DNA of 64,000 bases from Microbacterium sp. SORGH_AS_0428 (GTDB taxonomy: Bacteria > Actinomycetota > Actinomycetes > Actinomycetales > Microbacteriaceae), in contig NZ_JAVIZT010000001.1 in the NCBI RefSeq assembly GCF_031453615.1, positions 1,674,001-1,738,000 of the forward strand, given 5' to 3'. The position numbers and the translations under genes were made by a program. The first letter of the stretch is position 1. Every line of letters begins with the position of its first letter. Positions 46,184 to 54,484 of the stretch are shown piece by piece. The notes under the pieces are model-generated. The model saw nothing but the letters and a program-made list of their open reading frames with translations, was not told where the DNA came from and searched no databases.

Positions 46184-47500
46184 GTGGCGGCGACACTCAA
46201 TCGGCAGATCGTGAATCTCGCGGTGCCCGCGCTGGGCGCGCTCATCGCGGAGCCGCTGTTCCTCATCATCGACGCCGCCATGATCGGGCACCTCGGCGTC
46301 GTCCCGCTCGCGGGCCTGGGCATCGCGTCGGCCGTGCTGCAGACGATCGTCGGGCTCATGGTGTTCCTCGCCTACTCGACGACCCCCGCGGTGGCCCGCC
46401 GGTTCGGCGCGGGTCAGCACGGCTCGGCCGTGACGGCGGGCATCGACGGGATGTGGCTGGCTCTCGGCCTGGGCTTCATCCTCGCCGTGGCCGGATACCT
46501 CACGACCCCGATGCTCGTCGGCCTGTTCGCACCCGCTGCCGACGTCGCGGCGGAGGCGGAGGCGTACCTCGGCATCTCGATGTGGGGCCTGCCGGCCATG
46601 CTGATCGTTTTCGCGGCGACGGGTCTGCTCCGCGGCATGCAAGACACCGTGACCCCGCTCTGGATCGCCGGCGCCGGATTCACGGCGAACGCGGGACTGA
46701 ACTGGCTGTTCATCTACGGATTCGGATGGGGCATCGCCGGCTCCGCGGTCGGAACCGTCGTGGCGCAGTGGGGCATGGTCGCCGTGTACGTGTTGGTGGT
46801 GGGACGCCTGGCGCGGCGGCACGACGCATCCATTCGCCCGCGGCGCGACAGCGTGTCCGGCGCCGCACGCAGCGGCGGCTGGATGTTCCTGCGCACCGTC
46901 TCGTTGCGCGCGGCTCTTCTGGCGACGGTCGCCGTGGCGACGGCGCTCGGCACCCCCGAGCTCGCCGGCTGGCAGGTGGCGTTCACGATCTTCTCGACCG
47001 CCGCGTTCGCCCTCGATGCGCTGGCGATCGCCGCGCAGGCACTGGTCGGTCGCGGGCTCGGAGAAGGCGACGAGATCTTCGTGCGGCGCGTGCTCGGCCG
47101 CACGGTCGCGTGGGGCGTGTGGTTCGGCGTGATCGTCGGGGCGTTGATCGGCGGCTTCTCGGGCGTGATCGGTCTCGTCTTCACCTCGGATGCGGCCATC
47201 GCCGCGCTCGTGCAGCCCGCGCTGATCGTGCTCGCCGTCGCGCAGCCGCTGTGCGGCATCGTGTTCGTGCTCGACGGCGTGCTCATCGGCGCCGGGGACG
47301 GCAAGTACCTCGCCCTCGCGGGGATCGCCAACCTCGTGCCGTTCGTTCCGGCGCTGCTCGCGCTGGTCTGGGCGGGCGCCGCGGGAGCGGCGGGCCTGGC
47401 CTGGCTCGCCGTCGCCTTCTTCGGTGTCTACATGCTGGCCCGCGCCGTCACCCTCGGCTGGCGCGTGCGCACCGGCGCGTGGATGCGCGTCCCGGCCTGA
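46184..47500 (+). CDS. MATE-family efflux transporter (DinF-like)
   Basis: The 438-residue protein has twelve hydrophobic segments in two MATE halves, with ALIAEPLFLIIDAAMIGHLGVVPLAGLGIASAV and GWQVAFTIFSTAAFALDALAIAAQALVGRGLG as conserved segments. MATE pumps export cationic drugs with Na+ or H+. TAGGGT lies 6 bases before the GTG start, so the mRNA is probably leaderless. Confidence 0.9.
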   Translation: MAATLNRQIVNLAVPALGALIAEPLFLIIDAAMIGHLGVVPLAGLGIASAVLQTIVGLMVFLAYSTTPAVARRFGAGQHGSAVTAGIDGMWLALGLGFILAVAGYLTTPMLVGLFAPAADVAAEAEAYLGISMWGLPAMLIVFAATGLLRGMQDTVTPLWIAGAGFTANAGLNWLFIYGFGWGIAGSAVGTVVAQWGMVAVYVLVVGRLARRHDASIRPRRDSVSGAARSGGWMFLRTVSLRAALLATVAVATALGTPELAGWQVAFTIFSTAAFALDALAIAAQALVGRGLGEGDEIFVRRVLGRTVAWGVWFGVIVGALIGGFSGVIGLVFTSDAAIAALVQPALIVLAVAQPLCGIVFVLDGVLIGAGDGKYLALAGIANLVPFVPALLALVWAGAAGAAGLAWLAVAFFGVYMLARAVTLGWRVRTGAWMRVPA

Positions 47501-47605
47501 GCCCGCGCTGCGGGTGCTCCGGCATCCCCGCAGCGGCACGGCACGTCGCCCGACTCTCGCGGCCCGGTAGCCGCGCCCGCGCGGCCCACGCGCAGCACCC
47601 ACCCT

Positions 47606-47740
47606 GCGTGTCTCAAACGTTCACCCCCACGCGGGCCTATCCATGCATGAGTGAGACGCACACGTCCGGCCCACCACGCGTGTCTCACTCATGCACGCGT
47701 GAAGCCCGGCATCCCTGCACAACTGAGACACACACGCGGC
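47606..47740. repeat. two adjacent GTGTCTCA/TGAGACAC palindromic elements (copies 2 and 3)
   Basis: GCGTGTCTCA (47606-47615) pairs with TGAGACGC (47652-47659). A second GCGTGTCTCA (47678-47687) pairs with TGAGACAC (47724-47731), which continues into ACACGCG. The element at 27290-27341 has the same arms. They fill most of the 309-base gap between the MATE gene and the convergent DUF2510 gene; nothing else is seen in that gap. Confidence 0.65.
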
Positions 47741-47809
47741 AAGGGAGAGACGCACGCGGCGAGACCGGATGCCGGCACCCGGCCCCATCCGAGCCATCGG
47801 GCAGCGGGC

Positions 47810-48739
47810 TCAGGAGTCGCAGGCGATCCCGTCGCCGTCACGGTCGAGGTCGTAGATGTCCGATCCGACGACCCGCGCCGTGCCGGAGAAGTAGGCGGGG
47901 CCGTTGCCGCTGCCGCCAGCGCAGTCCACGTCGGAGGCGATCGGGACGCATCCATCCGCGTAGTTCGGGTCGCAGTCGCCCTGCGCCGGGGCAGGAGCCG
48001 CCGGCGCCGGCGCTGCAGCCGGCGGATCGTACGTGCCGATCGCCGTCACCTCGGTGACCGGGGCGCGCGTCACCGTCTCTGCAATCTGCTCACGCTTCAC
48101 TTCGACGCCATCGACGAGGGTCACGCGGAACGTGCGGGTGAGTTCGCCGGTGACTCCTGCCACCGACACCATCGACTCGCCGCGGGTCAGCGATGGGTCC
48201 TCCGCCGTCGTCCGTTCGAAGGGCATGGCTTCCGTCACGGTCTCGTCGCGCGTCGTCGTGACCGGGGTGGGAGTCGGGCTCGGTGCACGGGTCGTCGTGC
48301 GCTCAGGCGTCGGGCTGACGGACGAGGCTGCTCCAACCGCGCTGACCTCGACGGGACGGCCCGCGCTGGTGGCCGCCGCGACGGTCCCCGTCACGAGAAC
48401 GAGCACGGCTGCGCCGCCCGTCACGGCGACGGCCATGCTGCGTGTCCGCAGCCGTAACCACGTGGGCGTTCCGGCCGAGATGGCGACGATCCCGGTCACG
48501 AGGACGCTGAGCGCGCCGAGCGCGACCAGCCACGGCACGAAGACCGTCAGCGTCACGAGGGCCGCGGCGATGAGCACCCAGCCCCACACCGGCACCCCGA
48601 GCCATGACCGGCCGGGATCCTGCTTCGGTACTGCCGGACTCGCCGCGGGCGCCACACGGTCCGTCCACTGCCGGCCGTCCCACCAGCGCCACTGATTCCC
48701 GTTCGTCGGGTCGGGAAACCATCCGGCTTCGTTCACCAT
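47810..48739 (-). CDS. DUF2510-G5-Excalibur domain membrane protein
   Basis: The 309-residue protein has an N-terminal DUF2510 motif (AGWFPDPTNGNQWRWWDGRQWT), two to three membrane segments (about 50-125), a Thr/Pro spacer, a G5 domain (about 165-235) and a C-terminal Excalibur calcium-binding domain ending DIYDLDRDGDGIACDS. G5 and Excalibur domains are linked to peptidoglycan and extracellular calcium. GGGGGAG precedes the ATG. Confidence 0.85.
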   Translation of the reverse strand: MVNEAGWFPDPTNGNQWRWWDGRQWTDRVAPAASPAVPKQDPGRSWLGVPVWGWVLIAAALVTLTVFVPWLVALGALSVLVTGIVAISAGTPTWLRLRTRSMAVAVTGGAAVLVLVTGTVAAATSAGRPVEVSAVGAASSVSPTPERTTTRAPSPTPTPVTTTRDETVTEAMPFERTTAEDPSLTRGESMVSVAGVTGELTRTFRVTLVDGVEVKREQIAETVTRAPVTEVTAIGTYDPPAAAPAPAAPAPAQGDCDPNYADGCVPIASDVDCAGGSGNGPAYFSGTARVVGSDIYDLDRDGDGIACDS

Positions 48740-48837
48740 CGCACTCCCCCAGAAGTGAGAACCGACCTCACCCCCAGTCAGCGAGATCCAGGCTCACTGA
48801 AGCAGATGCGCACCTCGCTCGCAACGGGCGATTTCTC

Positions 48838-48889
48838 ACCGAGTGAGCATCCGATCACCGAGCGAGCATCCGATCGGGCGCTCACTCGG
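48838..48889. repeat. 19-bp tandem repeat with inverted third copy
   Basis: ACCGAGTGAGCATCCGATC (48838-48856) is followed directly by the same unit with one base changed (48857-48875). CCGAGTGAGC (48839-48848) is then mirrored by GCTCACTCGG (48880-48889). It lies between two gene ends or starts, upstream of the DUF2510 gene on its strand. Confidence 0.6.
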
Positions 48890-48931
48890 CTCGCAACCCC
48901 CGGCGGCACCTGCACCGTCACGCCCCCCACG

Positions 48932-49534
48932 TCAGGATGTGGCATCCGCGCGCATGTCGGGGCAGGTACCGCCGGGAGTGGTCGCCAACTCGAAGTGCCA
49001 GCGTTCGTTGGCGTAGGTCTGGCACAGGCCGTACGCGGCGCCGTGCTCCCCGAGCCAGAGCTGGGCGTCGAGCGGTCCGATGTCGACGGCGTCGCCCGTC
49101 ACGTGCTGAGAAGCCTCCGGCGTCGCCACGAAGTGACGCGCGGTCTCCTCGTCGCCGTAGTAGCGGATGGCGTCCCCCATCAGCCACCGCTGGTAGGCCT
49201 CGCTGCGCCATCCACTGGAGACCAGCAGCGCCACCCCGTCGCCCGCCGCGTCGGCCGTGGCGGCGCGCATCGCGTCGCGCAGCTCGGCGTCGAGCCCGGC
49301 GATGGCGGGCAGGTGATCGTCGCCGACGGTGACGGCCTGGTCGCCCCGGATGAGGCCGTTCGCCTCGTCCGGTGCGAACGACCCGTCCGTGGTGAGCACG
49401 GCACGCAGCCACACGCCGGCGAGCGCGGCGAGCAGGATCGCGGCGACGAGACCGAGCGCGGCGAACGCGAGCCGGTGGGACCGCGCCGGAGCGATGGCGG
49501 ATGCGGGTGCGACGGAACTGTGCATGCCCCACAT
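48932..49534 (-). CDS. D,D-carboxypeptidase, VanY-like (M15B)
   Basis: The 200-residue protein has one N-terminal membrane segment (about 20-45) and a VanY peptidase domain with SSGWRSEAYQRWLM, the zinc motif SQHVTGDAVDIGP and NERWHFEL. It removes the terminal D-Ala from peptidoglycan precursors. The start is 49534 or 49525. It is divergent from an OmpR-family two-component pair and close to a VanZ gene, suggesting joint control of cell wall remodelling. Confidence 0.87.
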   Translation of the reverse strand: MWGMHSSVAPASAIAPARSHRLAFAALGLVAAILLAALAGVWLRAVLTTDGSFAPDEANGLIRGDQAVTVGDDHLPAIAGLDAELRDAMRAATADAAGDGVALLVSSGWRSEAYQRWLMGDAIRYYGDEETARHFVATPEASQHVTGDAVDIGPLDAQLWLGEHGAAYGLCQTYANERWHFELATTPGGTCPDMRADATS

Positions 49535-49612
49535 CCCACGCGGCGCCGTGTTATCACAGCGTCAGCACAATCGGATATGTCCGCGATATGTACTCCCACC
49601 TAGACTCACCGC

Positions 49613-50272
49613 ATGCGGGTGCTGATCGTCGAGGACGAGTTGTTCCTCGCCGAAGCGATCCGCGACGGACTGCGTCTCGAGGCGATCGCCGCGGACATCG
49701 CCGGCGACGGCGACACGGCGCTCGAGCAGCTCTCCGTCAACTCCTACGACGTCGTCGTGCTCGACCGCGACATCCCCGGCCCCAACGGCGATGAGATCGC
49801 CCGCCGTGTGACAGCCGAGACGGCGGCTCCCCGCATCCTCATGCTCACCGCCGCCGACCGGCTCGACGACAAGGAGACGGGCTTCGCGAGCGGCGCGGAC
49901 GACTACCTCACGAAGCCGTTCGCGCTTCGGGAGCTCGTGCTCAGGTTGCGCGCGCTCGGGCGCCGCCCCGCGGCGGGCGCACCTCCCACGGCCGAGCGCG
50001 CGGGGGTGACTCTGGACCGATTCCGGCGCGAGGTGTTCCGCGACGGACGCTATGTCGCGCTCACCCGTAAGCAGTTCGCGGTGCTCGACGTGCTGATGAG
50101 CGCGGACGGAGGTGTCGTCAGCGCCGAAGACCTGTTGGAGCGCGCGTGGGACGAGAACGCCGACCCGTTCACGAACGCCGTGCGCATCACGATCTCGACG
50201 CTGCGCAAGCGTCTGGGCGAGCCGTGGGTCATCGAGACCGTGCCGGGCGTCGGTTACCGGATGCTGCCGTGA
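49613..50272 (+). CDS. OmpR-family response regulator, VanR-like
   Basis: The 219-residue protein has a receiver domain (VLIVEDELFLAEAIRDGL, phosphorylated Asp in VVVLDRDIPGPNGDE, Lys in DYLTKPFALREL) and a winged-helix C-terminal domain (EVFRDGRYVALTRKQFAVLDVLMSADGGVVSAEDLLERAWDENADPFTNAVRITISTLRKRL). TAGACT lies 6 bases before the ATG, so the mRNA is probably leaderless. It overlaps its kinase gene by GTGA and is divergent from vanY, which it likely controls. Confidence 0.9.
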   Translation: MRVLIVEDELFLAEAIRDGLRLEAIAADIAGDGDTALEQLSVNSYDVVVLDRDIPGPNGDEIARRVTAETAAPRILMLTAADRLDDKETGFASGADDYLTKPFALRELVLRLRALGRRPAAGAPPTAERAGVTLDRFRREVFRDGRYVALTRKQFAVLDVLMSADGGVVSAEDLLERAWDENADPFTNAVRITISTLRKRLGEPWVIETVPGVGYRMLP

Positions 50273-51342
50273 CGCCCCGCGGTGTCGGCGTCTCGATCCG
50301 CCTCAAGCTCGCACTCAGCTACGCCGGGTTCCTCATCGTCGCCGGCGTCGCGCTCGTGGTGGTCGGGCTCCTGGTGCTGCGCTTCGTACCCCAGGGCGCC
50401 CTGTTCGGTATGGACGGCGACTGGGCACCGAACCGCGCCGACCTGCTCGAGGTCTTCACGCGCTATGCCGTCTGGGCGATCATCGCGCTCGTGCTGTTCG
50501 GCCTCGTCGGCGGCTGGATCCTCGCGGGCATCGTGCTGCGGCCGCTCCAGCGCATGACGGATGCGGTCGCCCTCGTGCGCGACGGCCGCCTCGATCACCG
50601 GGTCGAGCTGCCCGGACGCCGCGACGAGCTGACCGAGCTCGCCGACACCCTCGACGCGATGCTGGATCGCATCGAGCGCACCCTCGACGAGGAGCGCCGG
50701 TTCGCCGCGAACGCGTCGCACGAACTGCGCACCCCGCACGCCGTCATCCGCACCCTCGTCGAGGTGGCGCAGGCGGATCCCGCCGGGCGCGACATCGACA
50801 CGACGCTCGCCCGCATCGGAGCGACGAACGACCGTGCGATCGAGGCCACGGAGGCGCTGCTCGCGCTCGCACGGGTGGGCCGCGGCACGCCCCTCGCCCT
50901 GCAGCGGGTCGACCTGGCGGCGGTCGTCGAGACGGCGCTCGCGGACGTCCGCGCGGATGCGGAAGCCGCCCGCATCCGCATCGACACCGATCTGCGGGCG
51001 TCGATCGTCACCGCCGACGAGGCGCTTCTGCTGAGACTCGCCGCCAACCTCCTGCGCAATGCCGTGGTCCACAACGTCGACGACGGATGGATGCTGGTGC
51101 GCGTGCGCGAGGGCACCCTGATCGTCGAGAACGGCGGCGATCAGCTGACCGCGGAGGTCGCCGCGACCCTCACCGAGCCCTTCGTGCGCGGCGCCGGCCG
51201 CACCCGCGGGGCACACGGCCGCTCCGGCGCGGGACTGGGGCTCGCGATCGTCGCCTCGATCGTGCGCGCGCACGGGGCGACGCTGGCCGTGGCGGCACGA
51301 CCCACGGGCGGGTTGCAGGTCACGGTTCATCTGCCGCGCTGA
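50269..51342 (+). CDS. sensor histidine kinase, VanS-like
   Basis: The 357-residue protein has two membrane segments (about 12-35 and 65-88), a HAMP domain, a dimerisation box ERRFAANASHELRTPHAVIRTLVEV with the phospho-accepting His, and a HATPase domain with NLLRNAVVHN and GRSGAGLGLAIV. The GTG overlaps the response regulator stop. It probably senses cell wall stress and acts on the VanR-like protein. It converges with vanZ and overlaps it by 16 bases. Confidence 0.9.
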   Translation: MTPRGVGVSIRLKLALSYAGFLIVAGVALVVVGLLVLRFVPQGALFGMDGDWAPNRADLLEVFTRYAVWAIIALVLFGLVGGWILAGIVLRPLQRMTDAVALVRDGRLDHRVELPGRRDELTELADTLDAMLDRIERTLDEERRFAANASHELRTPHAVIRTLVEVAQADPAGRDIDTTLARIGATNDRAIEATEALLALARVGRGTPLALQRVDLAAVVETALADVRADAEAARIRIDTDLRASIVTADEALLLRLAANLLRNAVVHNVDDGWMLVRVREGTLIVENGGDQLTAEVAATLTEPFVRGAGRTRGAHGRSGAGLGLAIVASIVRAHGATLAVAARPTGGLQVTVHLPR

Positions 51343-51752
51343 GCCGATCCGATCCCGCGGATCGACGCCGCCACGATCACGCCGATCGCGCCGCCGCAGG
51401 TGTTCCAGAGCACGTCGCCGGCATCCGGCACGCGGCCGGGGACCGCCTCCTGCGCGATCTCCACGAGCGCCGACAGGACGAACCCGGCGATGATCGCGAC
51501 GGGCCACGCCCGGCGGGGCAGCAGCAGTGCGAGGGTCGCACCCACCGGGATGAACAACAGGGTGTTGAGCACCTGATCCGGCCCACCCGGCAGCCAGGTC
51601 AGGACGGGCGCCGCGACATCCTGCAGCAGCCAGACGACGCGGCCCCGCAGCGGATGGACGAGGGCCCAGGGAGCGAGGGTCAGCAGCGCCACGACCGCCA
51701 CGGCCGCGACGGCGGCGACGAGGCGGGCGGGTGAAATGCGCGTGTGCGGCAT
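51327..51752 (-). CDS. vanZ: VanZ-family membrane protein
   Basis: The 141-residue protein has four membrane segments and the VanZ signature (VLNTLLFIPVGATLALLLPRRAW, VEIAQEAVPGRVPDAGDVLWNTCGGAIG). VanZ confers low-level teicoplanin resistance in some hosts; its mechanism is not defined. GGAGG precedes the ATG. It lies convergent to the VanS-like kinase. No vanHAX ligase genes are in the window. Confidence 0.87.
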   Translation of the reverse strand: MPHTRISPARLVAAVAAVAVVALLTLAPWALVHPLRGRVVWLLQDVAAPVLTWLPGGPDQVLNTLLFIPVGATLALLLPRRAWPVAIIAGFVLSALVEIAQEAVPGRVPDAGDVLWNTCGGAIGVIVAASIRGIGSAQRGR

Positions 51753-51814
51753 GTGTCCTCCGTGGTTCGGGAGGACCAGTCCACGTCAGGCGATGTTGCG
51801 GGAGCGTATGCGCC

Positions 51815-52456
51815 TCAGCGCGCCCAGCGGCGGCACCATTCGTACATCACGACGGCGGCCGCAGCGGCGGCGTTGATCGAGCGCGTCGACCCGTACTGCG
51901 AGATCTCGACGACCCCGGATGCGGCCGCCACGGCCTCGGGCGAGAGCCCCGGCCCCTCCTGACCGAACACGAGCACGCAGCGTTCGGGGAGCTCCGCATC
52001 CTGCACGGGGACGGAGCCGGGCACGTTGTCGACGGCGATGACGGGGAGCTGCTCGGCCGCAGCCCACGCCGCGAACGCTGCGACGTCGTCGTGATGGCGG
52101 ACGTGCTGATAGCGGTCGGTGACCATGGCGCCGCGCTTGTTCCAGCGGCGACGGCCGATGATGTGCACCTCGGCGGCGGCGAAGGCGTTGGCGCTGCGCA
52201 CGATCGAGCCGATGTTCATGTCGTGCTGCCAGTTCTCGATCGCCACATGGAAACCGTGCCGGTGTGCGTCGAGATCGGCGACGATCGCCTCCATGCGCCA
52301 ATAGCGGTAGCGATCGATGACGTTGCGGCGGTCACCGGCGGCGAGCAGATCAGGGTCGAAGTGCGCGTCGTCGGGCCACGGCCCCTCCCAGGGCCCGACG
52401 CCGTGCTCGGGAGCGGTGTCCGCGGTGGTGTCCTCCGGCTCGCCCGCATCCGTCAT
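51815..52456 (-). CDS. SpoU/TrmH-family RNA 2'-O-methyltransferase
   Basis: The 213-residue protein has the trefoil-knot SpoU signatures: NWQHDMNIGSIVRSANAFAAAEVHIIGRR, CVLVFGQEGPGLSPEAVAAASGVVEISQYG and RSINAAAAAAVVMYEW. It methylates ribose in tRNA or rRNA with S-adenosylmethionine. TAGCCT lies 6 bases before the ATG, so the mRNA is probably leaderless. The exact RNA target is not known. Confidence 0.88.
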   Translation of the reverse strand: MTDAGEPEDTTADTAPEHGVGPWEGPWPDDAHFDPDLLAAGDRRNVIDRYRYWRMEAIVADLDAHRHGFHVAIENWQHDMNIGSIVRSANAFAAAEVHIIGRRRWNKRGAMVTDRYQHVRHHDDVAAFAAWAAAEQLPVIAVDNVPGSVPVQDAELPERCVLVFGQEGPGLSPEAVAAASGVVEISQYGSTRSINAAAAAAVVMYEWCRRWAR

Positions 52457-52507
52457 CCACCCAGGCTAGCCGCGCCCGCGCTCGCTTCTCACTCCATGGA
52501 ACGGATC

Positions 52508-52552
52508 TTTTCGGTTCCCCGAAAACTGCGATACGGTTTCGGCATGCCGAAA
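52508..52552. promoter_or_regulatory. two MntR-type operators before and over the mntH start
   Basis: TTTTCGGTTCCCCGAAAA (52508-52525) has perfect 7-bp arms around 4 bases. TTTCGGCATGCCGAAA (52537-52552) is a perfect palindrome that contains the ATG. The shared TTTCGG/CCGAAA arms suggest two binding sites for one DtxR-family regulator, most likely the MntR encoded at 53810. Confidence 0.78.
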
Positions 52553-53800
52553 ACACTGACCGTCGCGCCCGCGCAGGCGGCGCCCGCGCGTCGGATGGTG
52601 TGGCTGCTGGGTCCGGCGCTGGTCGCCGGGGTGGCCTACCTCGACCCGGGGAACGTCGCCGCGAACATGACCGCCGGCGCGACCTTCGGCTACCTGCTCG
52701 TGTGGGTCGTCGTGCTCGGCAACCTCATGGCGTGGCTGATCCAGTACCTGTCCGCGAAACTCGGCATCGTCACCGGCCAGAGCCTGCCGGACCTCCTCGG
52801 CCACCGCATCCGCCGCCCATGGGCCCGGCGGCTGTACTGGCTGCAGGCCGAGCTCGTGGCGATGGCGACGGATGTGGCCGAGGTGATCGGCGGCGCGGTC
52901 GCGCTCAATCTCCTCTTCGGCATTCCGCTCCTGTGGGGCGGCGTGATCACCGGCGTCGTGTCGATGCTCGTGCTCACGGTGCAGTCGCGCCGCGGCGCCC
53001 GCGCGTTCGAGACCGTCGTCATCACGATGCTCATCGTGATCGTCATCGGCTTCTGCGCCGGCATCCTCTTCTCGCCACCGGATGCGGGCGGCCTGGTGCA
53101 GGGCCTGGTGCCGCGCTTCGAGGGCACGGAATCGGTGCTGCTGGCGGCGTCCATCCTGGGCGCGACCGTCATGCCCCACGCGATCTACGCGCATTCCTCA
53201 CTCGCACGCGATCGCTTCCCGCTGACGGATACCGCCCCCGCCGATCGCGAACGTCGGCTGCTGCGCGCCACGCGGTGGGACGTCACGATCGCCATGGCGG
53301 TCGCCGGCACGACGAACCTCATCATGCTGCTGCTCGCCGCATCCAGCCTCGCCGGGGTGCCCGGCACCGACTCCCTCGAGGGCGCGTACGCGGCCCTGTC
53401 GGCGGGACTCGGACCGGTCGTCGCCACGCTCTTCGCCGTGGGCCTGCTCGCGAGCGGGCTCGCCTCGACCTCGGTCGGCGCCTATGCCGGCTCCGAGATC
53501 ATGAAGGGGCTGCTGCACGTGCGCGTGCCCCTGCTGGCTCGGCGGCTCGTCACCCTGATCCCGGCCCTCGTGATCCTGGGACTCGGGCTCGACCCGACGC
53601 TCGCGCTCGTGCTCAGCCAGGTCGTCCTGTCGTTCGGCATCCCGTTCGCCCTCATCCCGCTCGTCTGGTTGACGGCGCAGCGAGGCCTGCTGGGCCGGTA
53701 CCGCAACCGCCTCGCGACGACCGTCGCCGGAGCGGCCGCATCCGTGTTCCTGGTCGCTCTGAACGCACTGCTCATCTGGCTCGTCGTCACGGGCGGGTAG
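52544..53800 (+). CDS. mntH: Nramp-family manganese/iron transporter
   Basis: The 418-residue protein has eleven predicted membrane segments and the Nramp metal-binding motifs: AYLDPGNVAANM in segment 1 (DPGN) and GATVMPHAIYAHSSLA in segment 6 (MPH). It imports Mn2+ or Fe2+ with protons. The ATG lies inside an operator palindrome, so a bound repressor could block initiation as well as transcription. It is followed after 9 bases by mntR. Confidence 0.93.
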   Translation: MPKTLTVAPAQAAPARRMVWLLGPALVAGVAYLDPGNVAANMTAGATFGYLLVWVVVLGNLMAWLIQYLSAKLGIVTGQSLPDLLGHRIRRPWARRLYWLQAELVAMATDVAEVIGGAVALNLLFGIPLLWGGVITGVVSMLVLTVQSRRGARAFETVVITMLIVIVIGFCAGILFSPPDAGGLVQGLVPRFEGTESVLLAASILGATVMPHAIYAHSSLARDRFPLTDTAPADRERRLLRATRWDVTIAMAVAGTTNLIMLLLAASSLAGVPGTDSLEGAYAALSAGLGPVVATLFAVGLLASGLASTSVGAYAGSEIMKGLLHVRVPLLARRLVTLIPALVILGLGLDPTLALVLSQVVLSFGIPFALIPLVWLTAQRGLLGRYRNRLATTVAGAAASVFLVALNALLIWLVVTGG

Positions 53801-53809
53801 CCTGACGGG

Positions 53810-54457
53810 GTGCCCACATCCGCAGCCGTCGACGACTATCTGAAGGTCGTGTACCAGCACACGGAATGGCAGGACGAGCGGATCACGCCCTCGCAGCTCG
53901 CACAGCAGCTCGGGCTCGCGCCGTCGAGCGTCACCGAGATGGTGCAGAAGCTCGCCGCGGCGGGCCTCGTGAGCCATCGCCGGTACGGCCCGATCACGCT
54001 GACCGAGAAGGGCCTGGCCCGTGCGGCGGCGATCGTCCGCCGCCACCGCCTCGTCGAGACGTGGCTCGTTCGCGAGTATGGCTACACCTGGGACGAGGTG
54101 CACGACGAGGCCGAGATCCTCGAGCACGCACTCAGCGACCGGCTGCTCGATCGCATCGATGAACGACTCGGACGGCCGCGTTTCGATCCCCACGGCGACG
54201 CCATCCCTGACGCGCTGGGCCAGGTCGAACGTGTACCGTTCGTGCTGCTCGCCGACGCGCCGGCCGGGCACGTGGGTCGCGTCCTGCGCGTCAACGACCG
54301 CGACCCCGACCTGCTGCGCGAGCTCGAGCGCCGCGGCCTGGACGTCGACCATCGCGTGGAGGTGCTCGATCCCGCGCCCGCTCTACGGGTCCGCGTGGAT
54401 GGCACCGAGATCAGCATCCCTTCTGCGGCGCACGACGCGATCTGGCTCTCCGCCTGA
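53810..54457 (+). CDS. mntR: DtxR-family metal-dependent repressor, MntR-like
   Basis: The 215-residue protein has the DtxR winged helix (VDDYLKVVYQHTEWQDERITPSQLAQQLGLAPSSVTEMVQKLAAAGLVSHRRYGPITLTEKG), a dimerisation/metal domain (ETWLVREYGYTWDEVHDEAEILEHALSDRLLDRI) and a C-terminal FeoA/SH3-like domain (about 145-215). It represses metal uptake when Mn2+ or Fe2+ is bound. TAGCCT is 6 bases before the GTG, so it can be transcribed separately as a leaderless mRNA. Its neighbour mntH has two matching operators. Confidence 0.9.
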   Translation: MPTSAAVDDYLKVVYQHTEWQDERITPSQLAQQLGLAPSSVTEMVQKLAAAGLVSHRRYGPITLTEKGLARAAAIVRRHRLVETWLVREYGYTWDEVHDEAEILEHALSDRLLDRIDERLGRPRFDPHGDAIPDALGQVERVPFVLLADAPAGHVGRVLRVNDRDPDLLRELERRGLDVDHRVEVLDPAPALRVRVDGTEISIPSAAHDAIWLSA

Positions 54458-54484
54458 GGCGATCGGATGCGGCTGGCGCCGCGC

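Noticed and set aside
45997..48057. 686-codon open frame on the plus strand
   Set aside because: It is a frame-shifted shadow of the MATE gene and runs through the repeat region; no domain is visible.
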